From Bacillus_AB infantis_C (GTDB taxonomy: Bacteria; Bacillota; Bacilli; Bacillales; Cytobacillaceae): a stretch of 64,000 nt of DNA. The notes beneath the pieces are model-generated. The model worked only from the letters and a program-made list of their open reading frames with translations. It ran no database searches and was not told the origin of the DNA. Positions 43,472-52,643 of the stretch are shown here, piece after piece; positions within the stretch are counted from its first letter, which is position 1; the number at the start of each line of letters is the position of its first letter. Made by a program: the position numbers and the translations under genes. The DNA lies in assembly GCF_050107595.1 (NCBI RefSeq), contig NZ_JBNILH010000016.1:10371-74370 (forward strand), given 5' to 3'.

Positions 43472-44242
43472 TCAGCAATACCGTGATATGGTATTTTCCA
43501 ATTGCTGTCTGATTCCAGCAAGATCATAATCTGATACTCTCAGCCTCACATTGGATTCATCCATTTCCAGTGCCTCCGACAGGAAGCCTCCAAGCCCCCG
43601 TGCTTTCCTGTCCACCTGCAGCATCAGCTCCATCTGGCCGCCACCGGCAGGACGGAATACCAGTTCAAGCTCATCAAGCTTGCCCCTGAATGGCCCTGAA
43701 ACCGGGACAAATTCAAACTCCTGTATGAATGGGAGCCTGCCGCGAAGCCTGCGGGGCGCTTCTTCACATTCTGCTTCCCGGAGCCTGAAGCCCAAATCTG
43801 AAAATGCCTGTATTACACCGTCCATGAGCCTGTTCGGCTTAATGGATATATAATCCTTGTCTCCAGGGTCAACCGCATTCTTGATGTCCAGGCCAGTTGA
43901 AATCCAAACCTTCGTTCTTCCCAATGTCAGCGGTGCATCCTCAGGGATTTGAATAGAGAAAGGAATTTCCCTCGTTTCATTCGGCTGGATCATCAGTGTC
44001 TCAGCAATCCTGTATTTATCAATAACACCTGCAGCTGTATATTTCTTATCATCTGATTCTCTAATATAAGTTGTATTCAAAGCCAGGTAAATCTGATCGA
44101 TTTTCTGCTCTGTCTTCCCTCCCCTGATTTCAATGACACCCTTGGCCATTTCACCCGGATAAAAGGAATCCCGCTCTAATTTCGTATCAACAGAAGCAGA
44201 ACCTACACCTACACTTGCCAGCACTTTGTTAAAAAATGACAT
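43472..44242 (-). CDS. spo0M: Sporulation-control protein Spo0M
   Basis: 256 residues, arrestin-like beta-sandwich protein of the Spo0M family. Its N terminus (MSFFNKVLASVGVGSASVDT) and the block LERDSFYPGEMAKGVIEIRGGKTEQKIDQIYLALNT are typical. In B. subtilis loss of spo0M reduces sporulation initiation and affects cytoskeletal or morphology functions. GGGGG before the ATG. Single gene, divergent from the DUF2515 gene. Confidence 0.92.
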   Translation of the reverse strand: MSFFNKVLASVGVGSASVDTKLERDSFYPGEMAKGVIEIRGGKTEQKIDQIYLALNTTYIRESDDKKYTAAGVIDKYRIAETLMIQPNETREIPFSIQIPEDAPLTLGRTKVWISTGLDIKNAVDPGDKDYISIKPNRLMDGVIQAFSDLGFRLREAECEEAPRRLRGRLPFIQEFEFVPVSGPFRGKLDELELVFRPAGGGQMELMLQVDRKARGLGGFLSEALEMDESNVRLRVSDYDLAGIRQQLENTISRYC

Positions 44243-44396
44243 CCCAATTCCCCCTCTTTCAATTAGACTGCTGAAGCAGCATACATGAAGCCGAAAGTAC
44301 TTTAATACATATAATATAACGATATGCTTTCATTTCAGCCTGATGATTTTTTAATACGTATGGATAATCATAAAGTTTCATATCCGGGGAGGCAAA

Positions 44397-45527
44397 ATGA
44401 AATTATTTGCAGAATTTTATCCTGCATGGCTGAGAAGGGTTTTGAATTACCGCAGTGTGCCTCACATTCCAAAGAAAACCTTGCTTACCGAACGGGAGAT
44501 GGACGGCATTGAACAGGCACTGATCAGCCAGGCCAAAATTGATACGCCGATTTATATTTTGACAGAAAAAGAAAAAAAAATCGCTGCAGCTATTTCCGCA
44601 GAAACGGAAAAATATAACTGCAACAATAGCACGAGGACAGAAGCCTATCTATTATTTTACAAACGCAACCCCGGTCTCCACTGGGCCTTCCTTGCCCATA
44701 TGGTATCAAGAAATGGCGGCTACTATATGACAGACCTAAAGAGTTCTTATCTGGCCAATTTCCTCACTGAAGGAGACCAGGAGCGTTACTTTCTTTTTCT
44801 GGAGCGCTGCAATGCTTATATTTTCCAGGATGCATACCCGCAGCTCCTGCTGTTAGAATACAGCAGGAAGATGGGAGTTCCACTGTTTCACCTGCTCCCA
44901 AAATTTCATGTATCATGCTGGATGGGACCTTTTTGGAATCATTTTTATGAGCACGGCTCTTCCGCTGTGATTACAGCAGCCATGATCGTGAATGAGCAAA
45001 AAATGCTGCAAGACAGGGTCATCAGCGCTTCGGGTGCCAGCGTACTGGATGATCTGCCATTCCTTCTTCAGGAAAAACTCGGTTTTACTACGGTTATATT
45101 CCCGCTGAGGAAGGCAAATACCTCTACCTTGCTCGGTGTCCCCGTCATGGATTTCAAATCTGCCGATGCCCGCATAACCACAGGCAAATCCCTATACCAG
45201 ATCCTTTTTTATAAAAAACACCAAAGAAAAATAAAAGAATTCGCCCTGGGAACCCCCCATACTGCTTCAAGGTCCGACTACGGGAGCAGATATTCTGCCC
45301 GTAAAGAATCTGGAATGCTATACAGCCCTGCCCTTGATCAGGCATGGCGGGACAAAAAGCATTATTTCACCAGGAAAACAGACTGGTTCAAGAAAGAGCA
45401 GGGCAGCTTCCTTTACCATATGGATACCTTGCCGGAAACCGAAGACTACGATATGACCGGGAAGCTTCTAAAGCAGCATGTCTTACTTTCAGCTGCAGAC
45501 TCTATTGCCCATCAAATAATACCTTAA
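44397..45527 (+). CDS. DUF2515 protein (YppC-like)
   Basis: 376 residues; matches the DUF2515 family (B. subtilis YppC, unknown function). Aromatic-rich (FYKRNPGLHWAFLAHMVSRNGGYYMTDL, FHVSCWMGPFWNHFY). No signal peptide; hydrophobic patches but no clear membrane helix. GGGGAGG before the ATG. Single gene with a terminator just after. Confidence 0.8.
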   Translation: MKLFAEFYPAWLRRVLNYRSVPHIPKKTLLTEREMDGIEQALISQAKIDTPIYILTEKEKKIAAAISAETEKYNCNNSTRTEAYLLFYKRNPGLHWAFLAHMVSRNGGYYMTDLKSSYLANFLTEGDQERYFLFLERCNAYIFQDAYPQLLLLEYSRKMGVPLFHLLPKFHVSCWMGPFWNHFYEHGSSAVITAAMIVNEQKMLQDRVISASGASVLDDLPFLLQEKLGFTTVIFPLRKANTSTLLGVPVMDFKSADARITTGKSLYQILFYKKHQRKIKEFALGTPHTASRSDYGSRYSARKESGMLYSPALDQAWRDKKHYFTRKTDWFKKEQGSFLYHMDTLPETEDYDMTGKLLKQHVLLSAADSIAHQIIP

Positions 45528-45559
45528 CACTTCTGTATATCGCGGCAATATAAAGAAAA

Positions 45560-45581
45560 CTGGCGCTCTTTCCGGCGCCAG
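45560..45581. terminator. Terminator between the DUF2515 gene and yozD
   Basis: Seven-bp GC-rich stem (CTGGCGC / GCGCCAG) with an 8-nt loop, T-rich on both sides; serves the convergent pair. Confidence 0.7.
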
Positions 45582-45600
45582 CTTTCATTCTTATTGTATT

Positions 45601-45771
45601 CTATTCTTCAATTTCCTCATCAATGATGCACTTATCCAGCAGATATTCGAAGGTTATATCCGCCAGATCCTCAAGCTCCATCTCCTCAGGAACGTATCCC
45701 CTTTTAACAAGCTCATGAAAGAAAAACTCTGCTATTTCCTCCGTATCTATAAAAACTTCGATTTCTCTCAC
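45601..45771 (-). CDS. yozD: YozD-family small protein
   Basis: 56-residue acidic protein (VREIEVFIDTEEIAEFFFHE start), matching B. subtilis YozD. GTG start with AAAGGGGG six bases before. The upstream frame (17 codons) would hold the ribosome site, so this start is preferred. Function unknown. Conserved neighbour of yodN in B. subtilis. Confidence 0.78.
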   Translation of the reverse strand: MREIEVFIDTEEIAEFFFHELVKRGYVPEEMELEDLADITFEYLLDKCIIDEEIEE

Positions 45772-45914
45772 AGCAACGCCCCCTTTTTCAGAATGTATGA
45801 TGCTTTTCCTTCTTTCATGCACAATATGAGCAAAACTTTTAATCTATCACTTGTATCATATTTCCCCAGGACAAGCATACAATGTTATATCAGAAAAGTC
45901 GGGAGGCGGATTGT

Positions 45915-46079
45915 ATGAATAGGATCAGAACGTTTTTGGATGATGTAAAAAAGGATGTTAACCAGGATAACAGTATTATTATATATCTCTTCGAAAAGGT
46001 TCTCTCTTCTATGTTCCTGATCCTTCTGGCAGGAGGGCTTCCCTATCTTGCCTATTTATACCTGGCTTCCGGTTTGTAG
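45915..46079 (+). CDS. Small single-pass membrane protein
   Basis: 54 residues: hydrophilic N terminus (MNRIRTFLDDVKKDVNQDN) followed by a hydrophobic C-terminal half (about 22-53) that spans the membrane. GGGAGG nine bases before the ATG. A similar tiny membrane protein sits in the B. subtilis yodN region, but I cannot name it. Function unknown. Confidence 0.7.
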   Translation: MNRIRTFLDDVKKDVNQDNSIIIYLFEKVLSSMFLILLAGGLPYLAYLYLASGL

Positions 46080-46081
46080 GG

Positions 46082-46777
46082 CTAGGCATGCTTTTTTCCG
46101 TCGGCGCCAGTCAGATGCTTAAGCTTCCGCACAATCACCTGCATGATATGCCTGTATTCATCGTCACCGAACAGCTGGAATAGGATGCGGTAATCATTGT
46201 ATATATCAAGCAGGCCATCTATCATCTGCTTTTTTTCTTTGCGGCTTTCCAGGAACTCTTTTTCCATCTGCTTCACAGAACCCTGCTGCTTCTTCAAATT
46301 GACAGGCTTCTGCTGCTTGTTGATTAGATAAAGAAGCCCCAGCTTCTGGATGAAAGTGTCGGCGCTTTCTGCATCCGCAAGGAGGGTCAATTCTTCTTCC
46401 CCGGCCTCCAGCCATTCGCCGTCATTGATTCTGGAAAGCTCATAAATGACATCCTCCCAGGCATCCTCCTTATAGCGCCAGATTTCAGTCCGGAACCCCA
46501 CCACCTTAAACAGGTCTGATCCATAGCCCTTCACCTGCACCAGATCGCCGAACAAGAATTTATATTCAATATCTATATGTTCTTTCTCCATTATATTTCC
46601 TTCATACTCAGAAAGCATCTGGAGGCTGGATTCCATAAACAGGCCCTCGCTTTTATTCACTTCATATACATGCATTCCGTCCAGCCATTTAACATCTGTT
46701 ATTTTGCCGACTGTTCCATACATCGTGATCACGACTGTATCACCGATATTAAATCTTGGCTTTTTCTTCTTTTCCAT
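46082..46777 (-). CDS. yodN: YodN-family protein
   Basis: 231 residues, the length of B. subtilis YodN. Two short SH3-like halves (FNIGDTVVITMYGTVGKITDVKWLDGMHVYEV and LFGDLVQVKGYGSDLFKVVGFRTEIW) precede a basic helical C-terminal region (about 155-231). Function unknown. GAGAGG nine bases before the ATG at 46777 is preferred over an ATG three codons upstream. Sits with yozD and yozE as in B. subtilis. Confidence 0.75.
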   Translation of the reverse strand: MEKKKKPRFNIGDTVVITMYGTVGKITDVKWLDGMHVYEVNKSEGLFMESSLQMLSEYEGNIMEKEHIDIEYKFLFGDLVQVKGYGSDLFKVVGFRTEIWRYKEDAWEDVIYELSRINDGEWLEAGEEELTLLADAESADTFIQKLGLLYLINKQQKPVNLKKQQGSVKQMEKEFLESRKEKKQMIDGLLDIYNDYRILFQLFGDDEYRHIMQVIVRKLKHLTGADGKKHA

Positions 46778-46887
46778 ATCCTCCATCCTCTCAATGATCG
46801 TCGTGAGTATTAATTACGATATCATATGCAGGAAGAAGATATTCGGTCCCATATTTGCCCAAGCGCCATTAAGCTAAAAAAAAGAAA

Positions 46888-46912
46888 AGAGGCCGCTGAT
46901 AAGCAGACCTCT
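46888..46912 (-). terminator. Terminator of yozE
   Basis: Imperfect stem (AGAGGCCGC / GCAGACCTCT) with a short loop, then a long T-rich run on the minus strand. Confidence 0.7.
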
Positions 46913-46943
46913 AATGAATATGATGAAGCTTTCCGACTGCTTT

Positions 46944-47171
46944 TTATCTCTTCGTTTCAGAAACCAAATAAAGCTCCCATGCTTCATCAAAGATGACCAT
47001 GCTGTCGAGATAATGGCCATTCATTTCCAGGTAGCTGCTAAGTTCATCATAATCAAATGATGTTTTTGGGAAGCTGTGGTCTTCAAACGCGGAATTGGCA
47101 AAAGAGCTGATGCTGTCCTTTGGCTCAGGATGACGGTATTTCATCAGGAAATGATAAAAGGATTTAGACAT
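46944..47171 (-). CDS. yozE: YozE-family protein (UPF0346)
   Basis: 75 residues with the YozE signature (SFYHFLMKYRHPEPKDSISSFANSAFEDHSFPKTSFDYDELSSYLE). A small helical fold. Function unknown. AAGGGAG before the ATG. Closest gene to ppk, which in B. subtilis is not at this place. Confidence 0.85.
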   Translation of the reverse strand: MSKSFYHFLMKYRHPEPKDSISSFANSAFEDHSFPKTSFDYDELSSYLEMNGHYLDSMVIFDEAWELYLVSETKR

Positions 47172-47350
47172 GGTACTCCCTTTCTTCTCTGGTATAATAA
47201 GCGCCGGCTGAACAGCCGCACACTAAAATTCAATCATTATACCGTCTATAATAAAGGATGCCTGCCCGTTCGTCCACAAAAGAGAGCCCCTCACCGGCAG
47301 CAGCTGTCTGGAGAGCAGGCAAGCTCAGTCACCCTGCGAAAAGCCCTTTG

Positions 47351-49579
47351 CTATCTGTTAAGCAATGGAATAAACTCCTTCAGCTTCAGTAAGTAAGATT
47401 CTGTGAGTGAAGCCTGCCTTGGACGATGTGCAGGGGGATAGCTGTCTGCCTCCTTCGCCAAAAGCTTAAATTGGACAGCTTCCTCACCTAACTGCTGCTG
47501 GCTGTTTATACGGCCTTCAATACCTTTCCGGTCCACATAGTGATAATGTCCATTATGGTCCTGTTCCCTTGCTTTACAGTTATCCTTTAACATAAGCTCA
47601 AGTACATTATAAACCCGCGCTTTAAGCCGTTCCTCCAGAATGGGGAAAAGTATCTCAACCCGGTTTTCCATGTTACGGGTCATCCAGTCTGCCGAAGAAA
47701 GGTATACCCTCCTGGCTTCTTGATGATTAAAATAAAAGATTCTTGTATGCTCAAGGAATGTACCGACAATACTGCGGACCTTTATGTTTTCACTGACACC
47801 TTCAATGCGGGGCCTTAAGCAGCAGACCCCCCTGATGATGAGGTCTATCTTCACCCCGGCAATCGAGGCTTCATACAATTTTTTAATGATTTTCTTGTCA
47901 GTCAAAGAATTCATTTTTGCTATGATTCTTCCATTCTGATGTGTCCTGTGAAATTCAATTTCCTGGTCAATGAGCGTGATGAAAGTATCTCTGATCCCGA
48001 AAGGTGAAACAGATAACTGTTGATAGGAAGGCCTCTCCATATAGCCGCTTAAATAATTGAAAAAGTTAATGGCATCTTCTCCAAGCTGATTATTGCAAGT
48101 AAGCAGCCCCATATCTGTATAAATCCTTGCTGTTGCATCATTATAGTTTCCTGTCCCCAAATGCACATATCTCTGAATATTCCCTTTTTCCCGGCGGATT
48201 ACCAGTGTGATTTTGCTGTGCGTCTTCAGATGTGTCATGCCATAGATCACATGACAGCCCGATTGTTCCAGTTCCTTTGCCCACTGTACGTTGTTTTCTT
48301 CATCAAACCTGGCCTTCAATTCCAACAGCACGGTTACTTGCTTCCCATTTTCGGCCGCTCGCTTCAAGCTTTCGATGATCGGTGAATCCCCGCTGACCCG
48401 ATAAAGGGTCTGCTTGATTGCCAGAACATCTTTATCCTCTGCGGCTTCCCTCATGAATTCCACAACAGGCTCAAAGGATTCGTATGGATGATGAAGCAGG
48501 GCGTCCCTTCTCCGGATTTTCTCAAAGATTCCACCCTCACCCTCTAAATCCTGCGGAGGCTGGGGAATAAAGGATCTCGCCGCCAAATGCTCATGGCTGC
48601 CCTGAATTTTTTTAGAAAATGAAAATAGGAAAGTAAGATCCAGGGGGGCTTCGACAGAATAGATGTCCTTCTCATGTATTTCCAGCTCTTTCCTTAAAAA
48701 TTCAATGACCTGACGGCTGTTTTCGGCCTGCTGATACTCCAGCCGGACAGCTGCACCTCTTTTCCGTTTTTTAAGCTCTTCTTCTATTTCCTGCAATAAG
48801 TCTTCCGCTTCATCCTCATGGATGGTCAGATCGGCATTGCGGGTGATCCGGAAAGGAGTGGCAGAGCGTACATTATATCCAGTAAACAGTTTGTGGATGC
48901 AATTGATAATGACCTCTTCCAATAGCACAAACTTCCTGCTCCCGCCTTTTTGGGGAAGCTCCACCAGCCGGTCGATCACAGATGGAACCTGTACGATGAC
49001 AAGTTTTCCGTCAATGCCCAGATGCTTCTTCTTATCCGGGAATTTCTCTTCTATAATTACAGCTAAATTCAATGATTTGTTTAACAGCATCGGGAACGGG
49101 CGGTAGGCATCTATCGCCATGGGAGTCAGAACAGGATAAACATATGCTTCAAAGAAGTTTTCCAGAAAAGCTAAATCCTTTGAAGAAACATCTTTTATTC
49201 TGGATATTTCTACCTGCTCTTTTGTTAATAGGGGGGTAAGCTCATTGCAATATATTTCATCTTGCTTTTTAACAAGTTCATGCGTTTTTTCGGAAATAGC
49301 GTTCAGCTGTTCCTTGGGAGTCAGCCCCGCTTTATTTTCCGGTTTATTGAAACCTGCCTTTAGCTGATCCAGCAGCCCCGCTACTCTAACCATGAAAAAC
49401 TCATCCAGGTTTGAACTAAAGATTGATAGGAATTTGTATCTTTCCAATAAAGCGTTCTGATCATCTTCCGCTTCTTCCAGCACTCTATTATTAAAATCCA
49501 GCCAGCTCAGTTCTCGATTATTGTAATAGGAAGGATTGTCCAGATTAGAAATATCAGATTTCTCATGGTTTATGTACAT
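47351..49579 (-). CDS. ppk: Polyphosphate kinase 1
   Basis: 742 residues, the membrane-associated enzyme that polymerises inorganic polyphosphate from ATP. The N-terminal helical domain (NRELSWLDFNNRVLEEAED), the head domain, and two phospholipase-D-like C domains are recognisable. The phosphorylated-His region (YGMTHLKTHSKITLVIRREKGN) and YVHLGTGNYNDATARIYTDMGLL are intact, as is FEHTRIFYF-like LEHTRIFYFNHQEARRVYLSSADWMTRNMENR near the end. Divergent from ppx, with a 286-bp region between that carries PhoP-like hexamers. Confidence 0.95.
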   Translation of the reverse strand: MYINHEKSDISNLDNPSYYNNRELSWLDFNNRVLEEAEDDQNALLERYKFLSIFSSNLDEFFMVRVAGLLDQLKAGFNKPENKAGLTPKEQLNAISEKTHELVKKQDEIYCNELTPLLTKEQVEISRIKDVSSKDLAFLENFFEAYVYPVLTPMAIDAYRPFPMLLNKSLNLAVIIEEKFPDKKKHLGIDGKLVIVQVPSVIDRLVELPQKGGSRKFVLLEEVIINCIHKLFTGYNVRSATPFRITRNADLTIHEDEAEDLLQEIEEELKKRKRGAAVRLEYQQAENSRQVIEFLRKELEIHEKDIYSVEAPLDLTFLFSFSKKIQGSHEHLAARSFIPQPPQDLEGEGGIFEKIRRRDALLHHPYESFEPVVEFMREAAEDKDVLAIKQTLYRVSGDSPIIESLKRAAENGKQVTVLLELKARFDEENNVQWAKELEQSGCHVIYGMTHLKTHSKITLVIRREKGNIQRYVHLGTGNYNDATARIYTDMGLLTCNNQLGEDAINFFNYLSGYMERPSYQQLSVSPFGIRDTFITLIDQEIEFHRTHQNGRIIAKMNSLTDKKIIKKLYEASIAGVKIDLIIRGVCCLRPRIEGVSENIKVRSIVGTFLEHTRIFYFNHQEARRVYLSSADWMTRNMENRVEILFPILEERLKARVYNVLELMLKDNCKAREQDHNGHYHYVDRKGIEGRINSQQQLGEEAVQFKLLAKEADSYPPAHRPRQASLTESYLLKLKEFIPLLNR

Positions 49580-49654
49580 GGTTCTACATCCCCTTCTGCA
49601 ATCTTCGACAAGGTTAAAATTAACAAATCAGGGTGTAAATAACTAGATTGATAA

Positions 49655-49670
49655 TGTTAAGTTTTGTAAA
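49655..49670 (-). promoter_or_regulatory. Candidate PhoP box upstream of ppk
   Basis: On the minus strand TTTACA, 4 bases, TTAACA, about 80 bp upstream of the ppk start. Matches the Bacillus PhoP hexamer pattern with a short spacer. Not proven. Confidence 0.4.
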
Positions 49671-49786
49671 GATGGCCAATCATTCTTGAGACCTGAAGAG
49701 TGGCACTAAATATTGCATCTTTCTATTATGCTGGCGAGTGCTCTTTATCACTGCTTTTTCAACACATTTCCTTCTCACTCCCTATA

Positions 49787-49803
49787 TTTACAATAGCTTT
49801 ACA
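49787..49803 (+). promoter_or_regulatory. Candidate PhoP box or -35 of ppx
   Basis: TTTACA, 5 bases, TTTACA: a perfect 11-bp-period direct repeat. The right TTTACA also sits 18-19 bases from a TATAGA-like -10 (near 49823), so it could be a vegetative -35 too. About 65 bp before the ppx start. Confidence 0.45.
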
Positions 49804-49865
49804 TTCCCTGCATGAATTTTCATATAGAATAGATTAATAAAAGTCATCAAAGGAGTGTCCTTTTC

Positions 49866-50771
49866 TTGAACAACCAGACAATCGCCCTGATCGATTTAGG
49901 GTCCAATTCCATTCAGCTGGCCATTTATGATGTCAATGAGGATCTTCGGATTTTTCATGAAGAAGAGCGGGTCAAGGTCGCTGCAAGGCTTATCAATCAT
50001 TTAAATGAGCAGGGCTTTCTGACAAAGGAAGGCATCCAGCTTATCATCACCATCTTTAAGGAGTTCCAAAAAACCGCTGAAAAATACGGGACAGGCCTTA
50101 TCACCGGTTATGCTACTGCGGTTATCCGCAGTTCCCTTAATCAAGAAGAGGTGCTGGCTGAAATTTATGACCAGACTGGCATATCCATATCTGTAATAAG
50201 CGGCTATGAAGAAGCCTACTATGGCTATCTTGGTGTGATTCATTCAATGGATGCAGAAGATGGAATAACCTTGGATATCGGAGGGGGGAGCACGGAAGTC
50301 ACCCTTTTCAGAAACCGGAAACTAATCCAATCCCACAGCTTTCCTTTCGGCGCAGTTAATTTACATGAAGCCTATACAAAGGGCAAGAGAGCGACTGCTG
50401 ACCAAATAAGTCAATTGCGCCAATATATCTTGAAAAGCCTCCAGACCCTCTCCTGGCTGAGGGACACAGAGCTTCCCATTATAGGGATCGGCGGAAGCGC
50501 AAAAAACCTGTCCAGAATACATCATGCGAAATTTGGAGGTCCGGAAATGAAGCTCCATGAAATAAGCAGCATCTTCTCGGAGCTATCCTCATTGGATGTA
50601 AGTGAGCGTTCAAAGATAAAGGGATTGTCTAAAAAAAGAAAAGATATCATCCTCCCGGCCATTGGGATCGCAGGACTGCTGATGGAGACTGTACGGTCTC
50701 CCTATTTCGTTTATTGCGATAAGACGGTCAGGGACGGGATCATGTATAACATGCTTGAACAGAATCAGTAA
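49866..50771 (+). CDS. ppx: Exopolyphosphatase (Ppx/GppA family)
   Basis: 301 residues, short Ppx/GppA phosphatase of the actin/hsp70 fold, lacking the C-terminal helical region of longer members. DLGSNSIQLAIYD (phosphate 1) and LDIGGGSTEVTLF (phosphate 2), plus ATAVIRSS, are the catalytic motifs. Acts on polyphosphate made by Ppk, transcribed divergently. TTG start with AAAGGAG ten bases before. Followed by a strong terminator. Confidence 0.92.
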   Translation: MNNQTIALIDLGSNSIQLAIYDVNEDLRIFHEEERVKVAARLINHLNEQGFLTKEGIQLIITIFKEFQKTAEKYGTGLITGYATAVIRSSLNQEEVLAEIYDQTGISISVISGYEEAYYGYLGVIHSMDAEDGITLDIGGGSTEVTLFRNRKLIQSHSFPFGAVNLHEAYTKGKRATADQISQLRQYILKSLQTLSWLRDTELPIIGIGGSAKNLSRIHHAKFGGPEMKLHEISSIFSELSSLDVSERSKIKGLSKKRKDIILPAIGIAGLLMETVRSPYFVYCDKTVRDGIMYNMLEQNQ

Positions 50772-50859
50772 TTGCATGCATGGCTTTCACATGCCAGCAG
50801 CCTCTTTTTGGATTATACCGCCATGGGTCCGCACGAATCAGCAGATTTCCATGCAAGTC

Positions 50860-50888
50860 AAAAAGGCCCATTCAAGATGGGCCTTTTT
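50860..50888. terminator. Bidirectional terminator between ppx and yokU
   Basis: Perfect 12-bp stem (AAAAAGGCCCAT / ATGGGCCTTTTT) with a 5-nt loop, U-tracts both ways; ends both ppx and the kam-locus transcript. Confidence 0.88.
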
Positions 50889-50896
50889 GCTGTCTC

Positions 50897-51172
50897 TTAA
50901 TCGAATTTGAAATAATTCCTCTTCAGGAGCTTGGGTTTAGCCATCAATTGTTCATAAGTAAGTGTTTTTTCGATACTTTTCGTATCTATTAAAAAGAGCT
51001 GGTCTTCTATCTGTTCAATCACCTTTTCTTCCTGATAAATCATTCCGCATCCCCGGCAGACAATGCAGGGTGTTTCTCTTATCTCAATCCCTTTTGTGCC
51101 ATCCGGCAGTTCCCAGAAGACGGAAGTTGTTTGCCTTGCAGTTTCATCAGATGAGCACCAGTCACAATTCAT
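50897..51172 (-). CDS. yokU: YokU-family small zinc-ribbon-type protein
   Basis: 91 residues with CDWC near the N terminus and CIVCRGCG in the middle, suggesting a zinc site; matches the YokU family found next to kamA in B. subtilis. Function unknown. Its ATG overlaps the kamA stop (ATGA), so it is coupled to kamA. The frame is open further upstream (11 codons), but GGGAGAGG before the ATG at 51172 fixes the start. Confidence 0.8.
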   Translation of the reverse strand: MNCDWCSSDETARQTTSVFWELPDGTKGIEIRETPCIVCRGCGMIYQEEKVIEQIEDQLFLIDTKSIEKTLTYEQLMAKPKLLKRNYFKFD

Positions 51173-52584
51173 GATTTTTCCTCTCCCTTCTCCTGCTGTC
51201 CCCATTTCTTCATCTGCGCTTCAAATTTTTTATCTTTCAATTCATCGCGTTTTTCCCGTTTATCCTTAAGGGAATGGTGCCCCGGATCCTGCTGGTACTC
51301 TTCCCTGCGGTCCAGCCTCCGCAAGCCTTCAGGAACAAGATTGAACTGTGAATCGTTCATGAGTGCAGATATTCCTGTATTGCTTTTCTTCTGATCCATA
51401 TCAGGATAAATTCTTTTAAAATAGTCCTCTGCCCTGCCCGGGACATAGTTTTCGGGTTCAGGATAGGAGGTTATGACTCCTTCAAAATTGCGAAGCACTG
51501 TCTTTTCCGCGCTTTGGGAAATCAAATAATTCGGCTGCAGCGCAATCTTCCCCCCTCCGCCAGGTGCATCGACGACAAAAGTAGGTACGGCGTAGCCTGA
51601 TGTATGCCCCCTCAGTCCTTCAATAATCTCCAGTCCTTTTGAAACAGGAGCCCTGAAGTGGCCGATGCCTTCTGATAAATCACACTGATATATATAGTAA
51701 GGACGCACTCTGATCTTTACAAGGTCGTGCATGAGTTTTTTCATGATCGGAACACTGTCATTGATGCCCGCCAGGATAACTGCCTGGTTGCCGACAGGCA
51801 CTCCAGCATCGGCGAGCATTTCGCAGGCCTTCTTTGCTTCTTCGGTAATTTCAATACTCGTATTGAAATGAGTGTTCAGCCAGATCGGATGGTATTTTTT
51901 TAAAATATTGCATAGATTCTCTGTTATTCTTTGCGGAAAAACGACCGGAGCCCTGGTGCCGATCCTGATGATTTCCACATGATCGATTTCACGCAGATTT
52001 CTCAGTATATATTCCAGGATTTTATCGTTGATTAACAGTCCATCTCCTCCTGAAATGAGCACATCACGGACTTCAGGTGTATTCCTGATATAAGCTATCG
52101 CATCGTCCAGCTGCTTTTTAGGAACGCCCATGCCGATCTGGCCGGAGAATCTTCTTCTTGTGCAATAGCGGCAGTACATGGAGCATTGATTGGTGACAAG
52201 GAACAGAACGCGGTCAGGATAGCGGTGCGTCAATCCAGGCACAGGCGAATCTTCATCTTCATGGAGAGGGTCTTCCAGGTCATATTTCGTTTTGTGGATT
52301 TCCTGAGAAATCGGGACAGACTGCATCCTGACAGGACAGCGGGGATCATCAGGATTCATCAGGGATGCATAATACGGTGTAATATTCAATGGGATTGTTT
52401 TAGTTGAAATCTTTACGCCCTCTTCTTCCTCAGCTGTCAGATTAATGACTTTTTTCAAATCTTCCAGGTTCCTTATCGTATTGGTCAGCTGCCAAAGCCA
52501 GTCATTCCATTGCTCTTCTGTTACATCCTTCCAAAGCTCTATATCCTTCCAATGGCGGTCTGCTTTATATAAGTCCAGCTTCAT
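51169..52584 (-). CDS. kamA: Lysine 2,3-aminomutase
   Basis: 471 residues, radical-SAM, PLP-dependent enzyme moving the alpha-amino group of L-lysine to the beta carbon. The radical-SAM cluster motif CSMYCRYC (C134, C138, C141) is preceded by RVLFLVTNQ. The PLP lysine lies in the C-terminal region (APGGGGKIALQPNYL). Length equals B. subtilis KamA. GGGAGG precedes the ATG at 52584; sixteen upstream codons are excluded. Expressed from a sigma-54 promoter just upstream (52644-52659), after the activator's terminator. First step of the beta-lysine pathway whose other genes lie upstream on the same strand. Confidence 0.95.
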   Translation of the reverse strand: MKLDLYKADRHWKDIELWKDVTEEQWNDWLWQLTNTIRNLEDLKKVINLTAEEEEGVKISTKTIPLNITPYYASLMNPDDPRCPVRMQSVPISQEIHKTKYDLEDPLHEDEDSPVPGLTHRYPDRVLFLVTNQCSMYCRYCTRRRFSGQIGMGVPKKQLDDAIAYIRNTPEVRDVLISGGDGLLINDKILEYILRNLREIDHVEIIRIGTRAPVVFPQRITENLCNILKKYHPIWLNTHFNTSIEITEEAKKACEMLADAGVPVGNQAVILAGINDSVPIMKKLMHDLVKIRVRPYYIYQCDLSEGIGHFRAPVSKGLEIIEGLRGHTSGYAVPTFVVDAPGGGGKIALQPNYLISQSAEKTVLRNFEGVITSYPEPENYVPGRAEDYFKRIYPDMDQKKSNTGISALMNDSQFNLVPEGLRRLDRREEYQQDPGHHSLKDKREKRDELKDKKFEAQMKKWGQQEKGEEKS

Positions 52585-52643
52585 TTTGAATTCCTCCCAG
52601 CTAATGGTAAATAAAGTTTGCAGCTTCCTCATACAGTATTACA

